A stretch of 64,000 bases of DNA from Saccharopolyspora shandongensis (GTDB taxonomy: Bacteria > Actinomycetota > Actinomycetes > Mycobacteriales > Pseudonocardiaceae): positions 124,001 to 188,000 of the forward strand of contig NZ_FNOK01000005.1 of the NCBI RefSeq assembly GCF_900106995.1, given 5' to 3'. Position 1 is the stretch's first letter. The number at the start of each line of letters is the position of its first letter. The notes under the pieces were generated by a model. The model did not search any database. It was not told the origin of the DNA and saw nothing but the letters and a program-made list of their open reading frames with translations. Both the position numbers and the translations under genes were made by a program. Below, piece after piece: positions 43,455 to 52,568 of this stretch.

Positions 43455-43643
43455 TCAGCGCTCGGCGAGTTCCGCCCGCACGTCGTCGGGGATCCGGCCG
43501 GTGTGGTCGATCGGCGTCCACGGCTCGCTGCGGATCCACTGGGAGCCGCAGCCGCGGCAGGCCAGCAGCGGAAACCCGCTGAGCTCCTTGGGTGTCCGAT
43601 GCCACGAGCACAGCGACCGGCACGCGTGGACGGCCAGCGTCAC
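43455..43643 (-). CDS. Small protein with a possible zinc ribbon
   Basis: A 62-residue protein with cysteine pairs CRSLC and CRGCG, suggesting a small zinc-binding fold, and a C-terminal helix (IPDDVRAELAER). GTG 43643 overlaps the stop of the upstream gene (GTGA), so it is translated with it. No known family. Part of a minus-strand group of three genes ending with the NBR1-Ig protein. Confidence 0.65.
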   Translation of the reverse strand: MTLAVHACRSLCSWHRTPKELSGFPLLACRGCGSQWIRSEPWTPIDHTGRIPDDVRAELAER

Positions 43644-44116
43644 GCGTCGTCCCCGGTCGGTTCCCACCCGGTGGTGTCCGTCGGCACCGGGTCCTCGGTG
43701 GTGGTCGTCGGGGTCGGCTTGCTCGTCGTCGGCGGCTTGGTGGGGGTGACCGTCGGCCGCGTCGGCGGCGCGGGCTGCTCCGGCGGCGACGGCGGAACCG
43801 GGAAGTCGCTGGAGACTTCGGTGCTCGTCAGCGTGGTCGACGACGTGGTCCGGCTGGCGGTCGTGGACGTCTCCGAAGTCGCGCTGCCGCTCAACGTCGC
43901 CGGGGGCATCAGCGGCGGCGTGGTCCACGTCTCCGCCGGCCGCGACGTGGCGGTCGGCTTCAGCGTGAAGTCCGGCGTCGCCTCGTCGTGCTGCTGCGCA
44001 CCGGCGACCATCGCGGCGGTCGTCGCGAAGACGGTGGCCACCGCGATGCCGGCCGCGGCCAGCATCACCAGCTGCTTTGGCCGGGCGTCCGGGTCGTCCG
44101 GCAACATCGGGTCCAT
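43640..44116 (-). CDS. Single-pass membrane protein with Thr/Pro-rich extracellular part
   Basis: A 158-residue protein: short acidic cytoplasmic N-terminus, one membrane helix (QLVMLAAAGIAVATVFATTA; about 15-37), then ~115 residues rich in Thr, Ser and Pro, probably extracytoplasmic and possibly O-glycosylated. ATG 44116 is preferred over GTG 44128 because GGGG lies six bases upstream of the ATG. Function unknown. It is coupled to the small zinc-ribbon-like gene downstream. Confidence 0.7.
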   Translation of the reverse strand: MDPMLPDDPDARPKQLVMLAAAGIAVATVFATTAAMVAGAQQHDEATPDFTLKPTATSRPAETWTTPPLMPPATLSGSATSETSTTASRTTSSTTLTSTEVSSDFPVPPSPPEQPAPPTRPTVTPTKPPTTSKPTPTTTTEDPVPTDTTGWEPTGDDA

Positions 44117-44261
44117 TGCGTGCCCCACTCGTCGGGCGGCCTGCGCCGGGTGCCCCGAAACCCCAGGCTCCCAGCCGAATCGGGCGGATCATACCGACAG
44201 CCCGAGCAACCGCGGTCGTCGACGCGAGCCAACGCCGCGCGCGCGGTGATCGTGCGGCATC

Positions 44262-44555
44262 ATGCCGGGCGTGACCGATTCGCAACAGGCACGACTGACC
44301 GCTTGGGTGCACGGGCGGGTGCAGGGCGTGGGTTTCCGCTGGTGGACGCGTTCCCGGGCGCTGGAGCTCGGCCTGGTGGGCAGCGCGACCAACCGGCCGG
44401 GGAGCCGGGTCGAGGTGGTCGCCGAAGGGTCCCGCGAGGCCTGCGCGAAGCTCCTGGCGGCGCTGCGCTCCGGTGAAACCCCGGGGTACGTCGACCACGT
44501 CGCCGAGCAGTGGTCCGAGCCCAAGGGCGGGCTGACCGGTTTCGTCGAGCGCTAA
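44262..44555 (+). CDS. acyP: Acylphosphatase
   Basis: A 97-residue enzyme that hydrolyses acyl phosphates. The signature VHGRVQGVGFRWWTR carries the catalytic Arg, and the catalytic Asn is in GSATNRPG. The C-terminus has the family's helix and strand. Its place directly before smc is conserved in actinobacteria. ATG 44262 or GTG 44271 could be the start; neither has a good ribosome site. Confidence 0.93.
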   Translation: MPGVTDSQQARLTAWVHGRVQGVGFRWWTRSRALELGLVGSATNRPGSRVEVVAEGSREACAKLLAALRSGETPGYVDHVAEQWSEPKGGLTGFVER

Positions 44556-44578
44556 CAGCGGTTTCGCCTGGTCGGAAG

Positions 44579-44622
44579 CCGTGCGTACTTTGTGTCGCTA
44601 TAACAACCAAAAGTACGCACGG
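44579..44622. repeat. CCGTGCGTACTT inverted repeat, copy 3 (terminator-like)
   Basis: A perfect 13-bp stem, CCGTGCGTACTTT (44579-44591) with AAAGTACGCACGG (44610-44622), and an 18-base loop containing TGTGTCGCTATA, shared with the inner part of copy 2. GCCTGGTCGG lies six bases upstream. It is located 24 bases after acyP and probably ends its transcription. Confidence 0.8.
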
Positions 44623-44780
44623 GTCCGGGGCGCACCCGGCGTTGATCTTCCGGTGCCCGGTGCGCGGGGAAAATCGCCGCAACCAGCGGTTCTGCGCAGT
44701 CGCGAGGGGCTGCAGCGGTAGGCTTCACCGGACGTGACCGCCGGTGAACCGGACGAAACACGGGAAGGCCGATCGCAGCC

Positions 44781-47700
44781 GTGCACCTGAAGAGCCTGAC
44801 GCTGAAGGGGTTCAAGTCCTTCGCCTCGGCCACCACGCTGCGCTTCGAACCCGGCATCACCTGCGTCGTCGGCCCCAACGGCTCGGGCAAGTCCAACGTG
44901 CTCGACGCGCTGCGCTGGGTGATGGGCGAGCAGGGCGCCAAGGACCTGCGCGGCGGCAAGATGGAGGACGTGATCTTCGCGGGCACCGCGGGCCGCGCCC
45001 CGCTGGGCCGCGCCGAGGTCACGCTGACCATCGACAACTCCGACGGCGCGCTGCCGATCGAGTACACCGAGGTCTCCATCACCCGCCGGATGTTCCGCGA
45101 CGGCGCCAGCGAGTACGAGATCAACGGCAACACCTGCCGGCTGATGGACGTGCAGGAACTGCTGTCGGACTCCGGCATCGGCCGCGAGATGCACGTCATC
45201 GTCGGGCAGGGCCAGCTGGCCAGCATCCTGCAGGCCAAGCCGGACGAGAACCGCAGGCTCATCGAAGAGGCCGCGGGCGTGCTCAAACACCGCAAGCGCA
45301 AAGAGAAGGCGCTGCGCAAGCTCGACGCGATGCAGGCCAACCTGACCCGGTTGACCGACCTGACCAGCGAGCTGCGCCGCCAGCTCAAACCGCTCGGCAA
45401 GCAGGCCGAGATCGCCCGCAAGGCGCAGACCGTGCAGGCCGACCTGCGGGATTCCCGGCTGCGCCTCATCGCCGACGACCTGATCACCGCGCGCGCCGAC
45501 CTGGCCCGCGACGAAGCGGACCAGGAAACCGCGCGCGCCAAGCGCACCGAGGTCGAGCGCGCCCTGCAGTTCTCGCAGTCCGAGGAGAAGACCCTCGAAG
45601 AGCAGGTCGCCGCGGACGCGCCGAGGCTGACCCGCGCGCAGGAGACCTGGTACCGGTTGTCGGCGCTGGAAGAGCGGCTGCACGGCACGCTGCGGCTGGC
45701 CGCCGAGCGCCACCGGCATCTGACGGCGCAGACCGAGGAGCACCGCCCCGGCCGCGACCCGGATCAGCTCGACGCCGAGGCGGAAGAGGCCGCGGAGCAG
45801 GAGATCGAGCTCCGCGAGCAGGTCGAAGAGGCCCGCGAGGTGCTCAACGAGGTCGTGCTGCGCCGCTCGGAGCTGGAATCCGCGCTGAAGCAGGCCGAAC
45901 AGGCGCACCTCGCCGCGGTGCGGGCGATCGCCGACCGCCGAGAGGGCGCTGCCCGGCTGTCCGGCCAGGTCGAATCGCTGCGCAGCAAGGTCAGCGACAC
46001 GGCCGACGAGATCGAGCGGCTGTCCGATTCGCTGGAAGAAGCCACCGGGCGGGCCGAGGAAGCGGAACGCGCGCAGGCCGACGCGGAAGAGGAGAGCGGC
46101 GGCTACGACTCCGACGACGCCGGGCTGCAGGAACGCCGCGAAGGCGCAGCCGAAGCGCGCGACGCGGCGCGCGCCCGCGTCGAGGAGCTCGTGAAGGCCG
46201 AGCGGACCGCGGAGCGGGAGATCGCGTCCTGGAAGGCGCGGGTCGAAGCGCTGTCGATGGGCCTGCAGCGCAAGGACGGCGCCGGCGCGCTGATGTCGTC
46301 GGGCGACCGCGTGCCGGGCCTGCTCGGCACGGTTGCGGCGCTGCTCAGCGTCGAACCGGGTGCGGAGGCCGCGCTCGCCGCGGCGCTGGGCGCGGTCGCC
46401 GACGCCGTCGCCGTTCGCGGTGTCACAGACGCGGTGGCGGCCCTGGAACTGCTCAAGGCGGACGAGGCGGGCCGGGCCGGGCTGCTCATCAGTTCCGCCG
46501 TGGACGTCGACCGATCTGGATGGCCGCAGCTGACCGGCTCCGCGCGCTGGGCGGTTGACCTGGTCACCGCGCCAGACGGGATGCGCGGGGCTGTGGCCAG
46601 GGCGCTCGACAAGGTCGCGGTCGTCGGCGAGTTGGCCGACGCGCAGGAACTCGTGCAGCGCCACCCCGAAGTCCGCGCCGTGACGGCGAACGGCGACGTG
46701 CTCGGCGCGCACTGGGCGATCGGCGGTTCCGAAGACCGGCAGAGCACCATCGAGGTGCAGGCCGCTGTCGACGAAGCCGAGCGCGAACTCGCCGCCGCCG
46801 GGCGCCGCCTGGAACAGCACTCCGCCGCATTGGAAGGCGCGCGGGCCGAAGAAGAAGCGCGGCGCGCCGAAGTGCGGGCCGTGCAGGAGCAGATCAACGA
46901 CGCCAAGGTGCGGCGAGCCCGCAGCACCGAACGGCTTTCCAGCCTGCAACGCGCCGCCCGCGCCGCCGTCGCCGACGTCGACCGGATCCGGCAGCAGCGG
47001 GTGAAGGTCGAGCAATCCCGCGAACAAGCCCTGGTCAAGCTCACCGAACTCGAAGAGCGGCTGAGCATCGTCAAGTCCGAACAGGACGAAGCGGCGGAGC
47101 CGGACACCGGCGAACGCGACCGGCTGGGCACCGAGCTCAACGCCGTGCGGCAGCAGGAAATGGACGCCCGCCTCGGACAGCGCACCGCCGAGGAGCGCGC
47201 CCGGGCCGTGCAAGGACGCGCCGACCAGCTGCGTCGCGCAGCGCGCCACGAGCGCGAAGCGCGCGCCCGCGCGGAAGCGGCGCGCAAGGCTCGGGAACGC
47301 GCAGCGCGCGTGACCCAGGCCGTGGTCACCGGGGCCGAGACGGCGCTGCAGCGCATCGCGCGGTCGCTGAGCGCCGCGACGGAGGAGCGGGACGTCGCGC
47401 AGGCGAAGCAGAGCGAGCACGAGCAGGCGCTCGGCGCCGTGCGAGCGCGCGTGCGCGAGCTCAGCGGGGAGCTGGAGAAGCTGACCGATGCGGTGCACCG
47501 CGACGAAGTCGTGCGTGCGGAGCAGCGGTTGCGCATCGAGCAGCTGGAAACCAAGATCATCGAGGATTTCGGGATCGGCCTGGACGACCTGGTCGACGAG
47601 TACGGGCCGACCGTGCCGATCCCGCCCGGCCCCGCCGAAATCGCCGAGTACGAGGCGGCCAAGGAGCGCGGCGAGGACGTCAGCCCGCCGCCGCCGATGC

Positions 47701-48503
47701 CGTTCGACCGGGCCACCCAGGAGCGCCGCGCCAAGCGCGCCGAGAAGGACCTCTCCTTGCTGGGCAAGGTGAATCCGCTGGCGCTGGAGGAGTTCGCCGC
47801 GCTGGAGGAGCGCTACAAGTTCCTCTCCACGCAGCTGGAAGACCTCAAGGACAGCCGTCGCGACCTGCTCAGCGTGGTCAAGGAGGTCGACGACAAGATC
47901 CTGGAGGTGTTCGCCTCCGCCTTCCACGACGTGGCCGAGGAGTTCGAGACCGTCTTCAAGGTCCTGTTCCCCGGCGGCGACGGGCGGCTGACGCTCACCG
48001 ACTCCGAGGACATGCTGACCACCGGCGTCGAGGTCGAGGCTCGGCCCCCGGGCAAGAAGGTCAAGCGGCTGTCGCTGCTCTCCGGCGGCGAGAAGTCGCT
48101 GACCGCGGTGGCCATGCTGGTGTCCATCTTCCGCGCCCGGCCGTCGCCGTTCTACGTGATGGACGAGGTCGAGGCGGCGCTGGACGACACCAACCTGCGG
48201 CGCCTGATCACGCTGCTGGACCAGCTCCGCGAGACCTCGCAGCTGATCATCATCACGCACCAGAAGCCGACCATGGAGATCGCCGACGCCCTGTACGGCG
48301 TGACGATGCGCGGCGACGGCATCACGCAGGTGATTTCCCAGCGCCTGCGCGGCGATTCCGGCAAACGGCGCAAGGACGACGCGCCCGACGCGCCGCCCGA
48401 GGGCGACGTCGCCGCGGTGCTGGACGGAGCGGCGGCGCCGGAAAGCGTTGCGGGAGAACCGGATCCGGCGCCCGAAGATCAGGCCGACGTGCCGAGGGCG
48501 TAG
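44781..48503 (+). CDS. smc: Chromosome segregation ATPase SMC
   Basis: The condensin-like SMC protein that compacts and organises the chromosome. The 1240-residue protein has an N-terminal Walker A (GPNGSGKS, 31-38), coiled coil, hinge (about 505-660), second coiled coil, and a C-terminal head with the ABC signature LLSGGEKSL (about 1099) and Walker B YVMDEVEAALDD (about 1128). A ~50-residue Ala/Pro/Glu tail follows the head. GTG 44781 gives the family start MHLKSLTLKGFKSFA. TAGGCT at 44717-44722 may be the -10 box. The last 25 bases overlap a convergent gene. Confidence 0.97.
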   Translation: MHLKSLTLKGFKSFASATTLRFEPGITCVVGPNGSGKSNVLDALRWVMGEQGAKDLRGGKMEDVIFAGTAGRAPLGRAEVTLTIDNSDGALPIEYTEVSITRRMFRDGASEYEINGNTCRLMDVQELLSDSGIGREMHVIVGQGQLASILQAKPDENRRLIEEAAGVLKHRKRKEKALRKLDAMQANLTRLTDLTSELRRQLKPLGKQAEIARKAQTVQADLRDSRLRLIADDLITARADLARDEADQETARAKRTEVERALQFSQSEEKTLEEQVAADAPRLTRAQETWYRLSALEERLHGTLRLAAERHRHLTAQTEEHRPGRDPDQLDAEAEEAAEQEIELREQVEEAREVLNEVVLRRSELESALKQAEQAHLAAVRAIADRREGAARLSGQVESLRSKVSDTADEIERLSDSLEEATGRAEEAERAQADAEEESGGYDSDDAGLQERREGAAEARDAARARVEELVKAERTAEREIASWKARVEALSMGLQRKDGAGALMSSGDRVPGLLGTVAALLSVEPGAEAALAAALGAVADAVAVRGVTDAVAALELLKADEAGRAGLLISSAVDVDRSGWPQLTGSARWAVDLVTAPDGMRGAVARALDKVAVVGELADAQELVQRHPEVRAVTANGDVLGAHWAIGGSEDRQSTIEVQAAVDEAERELAAAGRRLEQHSAALEGARAEEEARRAEVRAVQEQINDAKVRRARSTERLSSLQRAARAAVADVDRIRQQRVKVEQSREQALVKLTELEERLSIVKSEQDEAAEPDTGERDRLGTELNAVRQQEMDARLGQRTAEERARAVQGRADQLRRAARHEREARARAEAARKARERAARVTQAVVTGAETALQRIARSLSAATEERDVAQAKQSEHEQALGAVRARVRELSGELEKLTDAVHRDEVVRAEQRLRIEQLETKIIEDFGIGLDDLVDEYGPTVPIPPGPAEIAEYEAAKERGEDVSPPPPMPFDRATQERRAKRAEKDLSLLGKVNPLALEEFAALEERYKFLSTQLEDLKDSRRDLLSVVKEVDDKILEVFASAFHDVAEEFETVFKVLFPGGDGRLTLTDSEDMLTTGVEVEARPPGKKVKRLSLLSGGEKSLTAVAMLVSIFRARPSPFYVMDEVEAALDDTNLRRLITLLDQLRETSQLIIITHQKPTMEIADALYGVTMRGDGITQVISQRLRGDSGKRRKDDAPDAPPEGDVAAVLDGAAAPESVAGEPDPAPEDQADVPRA

Positions 48504-48784
48504 CCGACGCCGAAGGCGACGAGCGCCGCCACCAGCGCGAAGCCGAACACCACCGACCAGCCCGGCCGGGTCGGCGCCCAGCGGGCCGGCTTCGAATCCG
48601 GCGGCGAAATCCGCTGCGGTGCAGCACGATGCCACAACTCAGGCCGCCCCAGCTCGGCCCGGCATTCAGCGCACTCCGACAGGTGGGTGCGCACCGTCAG
48701 CCATTCGACGTCGCTGAGCACGCCCGCCGAATAAGCGTTGAGCTTCGCCCGCAGATCCGCATGATCCTGCACCGCAGTCCCCAT
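48479..48784 (-). CDS. Zinc-finger anti-sigma-type membrane protein
   Basis: A 101-residue protein with a ZAS-like motif THLSECAECRAEL (His34, Cys38, Cys41) and one C-terminal membrane helix (WSVVFGFALVAALVAFGVGY). This is the plan of short anti-sigma factors, but no sigma-factor gene is adjacent. The 3' end overlaps the 3' end of smc by 25 bases on the opposite strand. Could be an orphan anti-sigma factor or another membrane zinc protein. Confidence 0.72.
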   Translation of the reverse strand: MGTAVQDHADLRAKLNAYSAGVLSDVEWLTVRTHLSECAECRAELGRPELWHRAAPQRISPPDSKPARWAPTRPGWSVVFGFALVAALVAFGVGYALGTSA

Positions 48785-49018
48785 CCGAGCCTCGGTGATC
48801 GTTTGGGTAGATCATCGACCCGGTGGGACTTCCGCTGAAGCCCCGGGGGTCGGGCAATGGTGTCGTCGGCCACCTCGGTTCAACCTCAGCAGCGGCATGC
48901 GGGACGATGTTTCCGCGGTACGGCGTCGATCCTCGGGGGCAGATGCCGGCCGGACACCGGGCGCGGAGTTCCCGCATCACCCCGAGTGCGGGGTCCCACC
49001 AGGTACAGGAGGCTTTCC

Positions 49019-49669
49019 ATGACCAACCCGTACGGCCCCCCGCCGGGGCAGCAGCCGTACCCGCAGCAGGGACCGCCGATGGCGCCGCCCGGCGGCTACG
49101 GCCCGCCGTCCGGCCCGATGCCCCAGCAACCGATGCCGCAGCAGCCGATGCAGCAGCCGGGAATGCCGCAGCAGCCGATGCAGCCGCAGATGCAGCCGGG
49201 AATGCCGCAGCAGGGCTACCCGCAGCCGCCGGCCCCGGCCGCGCCGCAGGGCCAGCCGATGGCGCCGCCCGCGCCCGGCATGGGACGCATCATGATCGAC
49301 TGCTCGTACTTCTGGCTGGCGTTCATGCTGATGTTCTTCAAGCCGCAGGTCACCATCAACGGGCAGCCCGGCCCGATCCTGAACTGGGGCAAGACCCCGG
49401 TCGACCTGCCGCCCGGCCAGTACCAGATCGGCATCCACGTCAACTACCTGTGGCAGGTCGGCCTCGCGACCGCGGTGATCCCGGTCAACGCCGGTCAGCA
49501 GATCGACGTCCACTACGCGGCGCCGGTGATCGTCTTCTTGAACGGTGCCATCGGCCCGACCCCGCAGAAGGCGCCCGGCATGGGCCTGGCCATCGGGATC
49601 ATGGCCGGCAGCGTCGCGCTGTGCGTCCTGCTCATCCTGCTGTCGATCATCTCGGCCGCCATGGGCTGA
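49019..49669 (+). CDS. Membrane protein with Pro/Gln/Met-rich N-terminal repeats
   Basis: A 216-residue protein. Residues 1-90 are low complexity, with repeats built on MPQQP and MQQPG. Residues ~95-175 form a compact domain (DCSYFWLAFMLMFFKPQVTI then NGQPGPILNWGKTPVDLPPG), possibly beta-rich. One membrane helix is at the C-terminus (LAIGIMAGSVALCVLLILLS). AGGAGG lies seven bases before ATG 49019. Proline-rich single-span proteins of this kind are common in actinobacteria; the function is unknown. Confidence 0.82.
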   Translation: MTNPYGPPPGQQPYPQQGPPMAPPGGYGPPSGPMPQQPMPQQPMQQPGMPQQPMQPQMQPGMPQQGYPQPPAPAAPQGQPMAPPAPGMGRIMIDCSYFWLAFMLMFFKPQVTINGQPGPILNWGKTPVDLPPGQYQIGIHVNYLWQVGLATAVIPVNAGQQIDVHYAAPVIVFLNGAIGPTPQKAPGMGLAIGIMAGSVALCVLLILLSIISAAMG

Positions 49670-49693
49670 GCCGCCCGCCCGCGCCAGCCCGTC

Positions 49694-49725
49694 GTGACCG
49701 CAGTTTCAATTGAAACTGCGGTCAC
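49694..49725. terminator. 32-base perfect palindrome, bidirectional terminator
   Basis: GTGACCGCAGTTTCAA (49694-49709) is exactly complementary to TTGAAACTGCGGTCAC (49710-49725). It lies between two convergent genes, 25 bases after one stop and 22 before the other. Confidence 0.85.
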
Positions 49726-49746
49726 GTCAGCAAGAACCACGCCCTC

Positions 49747-51255
49747 TCAGGCGTTGTCGGCCTGCTCGACGGCGGCTTCGGGCGCCGGGCGCGGGTGGCG
49801 CAACGACAGCAGCCCGCCCACCAACAGCGTCACGATGACGCCGAGCGGCGTGTACCAGGGGAACGCGAGCGACTTCTCGCCGCCTTCGCCGTTCGGGAAG
49901 GTCACCCAGAACACGAAGAACAGCACCACCACGAGCGTCGCCACGAACGCGATCACCGCGTCCGCCTGGCGGGCCCGCTTCACCAGCAGCCCCAGCAGGA
50001 AAGCGCCCAGCAGCGCGCCGTAGGTGTAGCTGGCGATGCTCAGGCCGACCTCGACCACCGGGTTGTCGGTGCTGCTGAACATCGACGCGAACACCACGAA
50101 CACCACGGCCCAGACCAGGGTCCAGCCCTTGCCCATCCGCAGGACGGTCGCGTCGTCGAGCTTGCGCTTCGAGATCCGCTGGTAGAGATCGCTCACCGTG
50201 GACGTGGACAGCGAGTTCAGCGACGACGCCAGGGTGCTCATCGCCGCGGCCAGGATGCCCGCGATCAGCAGGCCGGACAGCCCGGGCGGCAGGTCGTTGA
50301 CGATGAACTGCGGGAACAACTCGTCCTTGCTGGCCATGCCCAGGTCCGCCGGCTGGGCGCCCTTGAAGAACGACCACAGCATAGAGCCGATGAACAGGAA
50401 CAGCGCGAACTGCAGGAACACCACGACGCCGCTGGCGATCAGCGCCCGCTGGCTGTCCCGGAGATTCCGGCAGGCGAGCAGGCGCTGCACCATCAGCTGG
50501 TCCGCGCCGTGCGAGGCCATCGCGAACACCGCGCCGCCGATCACGGCGGTGAAGAACGCGTACTGGTCGGTGATGATCGACGACCCGAAGTCGAAGAGCT
50601 GGAACTTGCCCTCGGCGAGCGCGGTCGACATCCAGTCCCCGGGCAGCCTGCCGAGCAGCACCACCGCGGCGCAGATCGCGCCGCCGACGTAGACCGCCAT
50701 CTGGATCGCGTCGACCCACACCACGGCCTTGATGCCGCCGAAGTAGGTGTAGATCACCGTCATGATCGACAGGATCAGCACGATCTGCCAGTACGACATG
50801 GTCACGCCGAAGGCCGCCAGCACCACCTTCACCGGGATCGCGGTGGCGAACAGCCGCAGGCCGTCGGCCAGCAGCCGGGTCACCAGGAACGTCACCGACG
50901 CGGTGCCCTGCAGGCCGGAACCGAACCGCTGGCCCAGGAACGCGTAGGCGCTGACCAGGTTCCCGGCGTAGTACTTGGGCAGCAGCACGAACGCCACCAC
51001 GACCCGGCCGATCAGGTAGCCGATCGCGAGCTGGAGGTAGGTGAAGCTGCCGAGGTAGGCCACCGTCGGCACGCTGATCACCGTCAGCGTGGACGTCTCG
51101 GTGGCGACCACCGAGAAGCACACCGCCCACCAGGGCAGCTGACGGCTGCCGACGAAGTAGTCCTGCGAGCTGCGTTGCCGGCCGCTGAGCAGCATCCCGA
51201 GCACCGGCATCGCGATCAGGTACAACCCGATCACGACTAGGTCGAGAGATCGCAT
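49747..51255 (-). CDS. Sodium/solute symporter, probable amino-sugar or muropeptide importer
   Basis: A 502-residue transporter of the SSS (SGLT) family with ~13 membrane helices: DYFVGSRQLPWWAVCFSVVA, GGIKAVVWVDAIQM, the Na+-site region ILAAAMSTLASSLNSLSTS, and SYTYGALLGAFLLG. ATG 51255 has AGGAGG five bases upstream and overlaps the 3' end of anmK by 19 bases. Because AnmK phosphorylates anhydro-MurNAc, the likely substrate is anhydro-MurNAc or a related cell-wall sugar; this rests on linkage, not on a specific motif. Confidence 0.87.
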   Translation of the reverse strand: MRSLDLVVIGLYLIAMPVLGMLLSGRQRSSQDYFVGSRQLPWWAVCFSVVATETSTLTVISVPTVAYLGSFTYLQLAIGYLIGRVVVAFVLLPKYYAGNLVSAYAFLGQRFGSGLQGTASVTFLVTRLLADGLRLFATAIPVKVVLAAFGVTMSYWQIVLILSIMTVIYTYFGGIKAVVWVDAIQMAVYVGGAICAAVVLLGRLPGDWMSTALAEGKFQLFDFGSSIITDQYAFFTAVIGGAVFAMASHGADQLMVQRLLACRNLRDSQRALIASGVVVFLQFALFLFIGSMLWSFFKGAQPADLGMASKDELFPQFIVNDLPPGLSGLLIAGILAAAMSTLASSLNSLSTSTVSDLYQRISKRKLDDATVLRMGKGWTLVWAVVFVVFASMFSSTDNPVVEVGLSIASYTYGALLGAFLLGLLVKRARQADAVIAFVATLVVVLFFVFWVTFPNGEGGEKSLAFPWYTPLGVIVTLLVGGLLSLRHPRPAPEAAVEQADNA

Positions 51256-52445
51256 AGCGCCTCCTGTGCGGTGTTGCCGGGCTGCATTCGCAGCCGCCTC
51301 GGCTGCTGGTTGGCGGGCTCGGGCAACCGGAGCGGACCGGCTCCCGGGGTGATGCTGCCCAACAGGCGGGGCCCGGCGGCCCCGGTGGTGCCCGGCGCGT
51401 TGCCGCTGACGCCGTGCCAGGTGAGGAATCCGAGCAGCGCTGTCAGGTACGCCTCCTTGCCGTCCGCGGGCATGCCGAGGTCGTCGCTGACGACCAGCGG
51501 CGCGTCCAACAGGCGACGCAGGGCGGTGAGCAGGACAGGATTGCGCACCCCGCCACCGGACGCAACAACCTTCGCCGCCTGCTCGTTGCGGCAGGCGTCG
51601 GCGATGGTGCGCGCGGTGAGCTCGGTCAGCGTCGCCAGCAGGTCGCCGTCGCCGATCTCGGCGGGCAGCTTGTCCAGCGCCCGGGCCAGGTAGTCGGCGT
51701 TGAAGTGCTCCTTGCCGGTGGATTTCGGCGCCGGCCGCCGGTAGTAGCCGTCGGCGAGCAGCAGTTCGAGCAGTTCGGCGTGGATGGTGCCGCTCGCGGC
51801 GATGCGCCCGTCGGTGTCCTGCGGCGTGCCGGTGATCCGGCCCGCCGCGAGGTCGATCAGCGCGTTCCCGGGGCCGGTGTCGTAGGCCAGCGGCCGCCGC
51901 CCGCCGACCACGGTGATGTTGGCGATGCCGCCGATGTTCAGCGCGACGGTCGTGCCGGGCTCGTCGGCCAGCCACAGCGCGTCGAACACGCCCGCCAGCG
52001 GGGCGCCCTGGCCGCCGGCGGCGACGTCGCGGGCCCGCAGGTCGGCCACCACCGGCAGGCCGGTGGCCTCGGCGATCCACGCGGGCTGCCCGATCTGCAG
52101 GGTGCCGCGCGCCCGCCCGCTGCCCTGGACCCAGTGGTAGATCGTCTGCCCGAGCGACGCCACGAAGTCGGCATGGCCGCCCGCGAGCTCGATGCCGAGC
52201 CGGGCCGCGGCCGCGAACTGCTGCCCGATGTAGGTGTCGAGCCGGCACAGGTCTTCGGCGCTGCAACCGGCCGGCGGGAGCACGGCGCGGAGCTTCTCGT
52301 GCAGCGCGTCGGGGTAGGGGAGCACGGTGGCGCCGAGCGGGCGGAGTTGCACGGTGTCGCCGTCCAGCCGCAGCTCGGCCACGGCCACGTCGACGCCGTC
52401 CATCGACGTGCCGGAGAGCAGACCGATCACGCGCAACCAACCCAC
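51237..52445 (-). CDS. anmK: Anhydro-N-acetylmuramic acid kinase
   Basis: Peptidoglycan recycling: converts 1,6-anhydro-MurNAc to MurNAc-6-phosphate with ATP. The 402-residue protein has the N-terminal phosphate loop GLLSGTSMDGVDVA, QTIYHWVQGSGRARGTLQIG, NIGGIANITVV and the C-terminal VASGGGVRNPVLL. GTG 52445 is the first in-frame start and lacks a ribosome site; GTG 52430 is an alternative. The symporter gene follows in an operon. No murQ etherase gene is in the window. Confidence 0.93.
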   Translation of the reverse strand: MGWLRVIGLLSGTSMDGVDVAVAELRLDGDTVQLRPLGATVLPYPDALHEKLRAVLPPAGCSAEDLCRLDTYIGQQFAAAARLGIELAGGHADFVASLGQTIYHWVQGSGRARGTLQIGQPAWIAEATGLPVVADLRARDVAAGGQGAPLAGVFDALWLADEPGTTVALNIGGIANITVVGGRRPLAYDTGPGNALIDLAAGRITGTPQDTDGRIAASGTIHAELLELLLADGYYRRPAPKSTGKEHFNADYLARALDKLPAEIGDGDLLATLTELTARTIADACRNEQAAKVVASGGGVRNPVLLTALRRLLDAPLVVSDDLGMPADGKEAYLTALLGFLTWHGVSGNAPGTTGAAGPRLLGSITPGAGPLRLPEPANQQPRRLRMQPGNTAQEALCDLST

Positions 52446-52568
52446 ATGTGTGGTCTATTGCACAGCGCATGGTAAATGCAAGCGTCTCGCGCGCATTGTT
52501 GGTGATTTGCTCACTTGGTGTGCCGGGCGCGTTCCGAGGCCGGTATGACCAGGTGGGAGGATGGGCGA

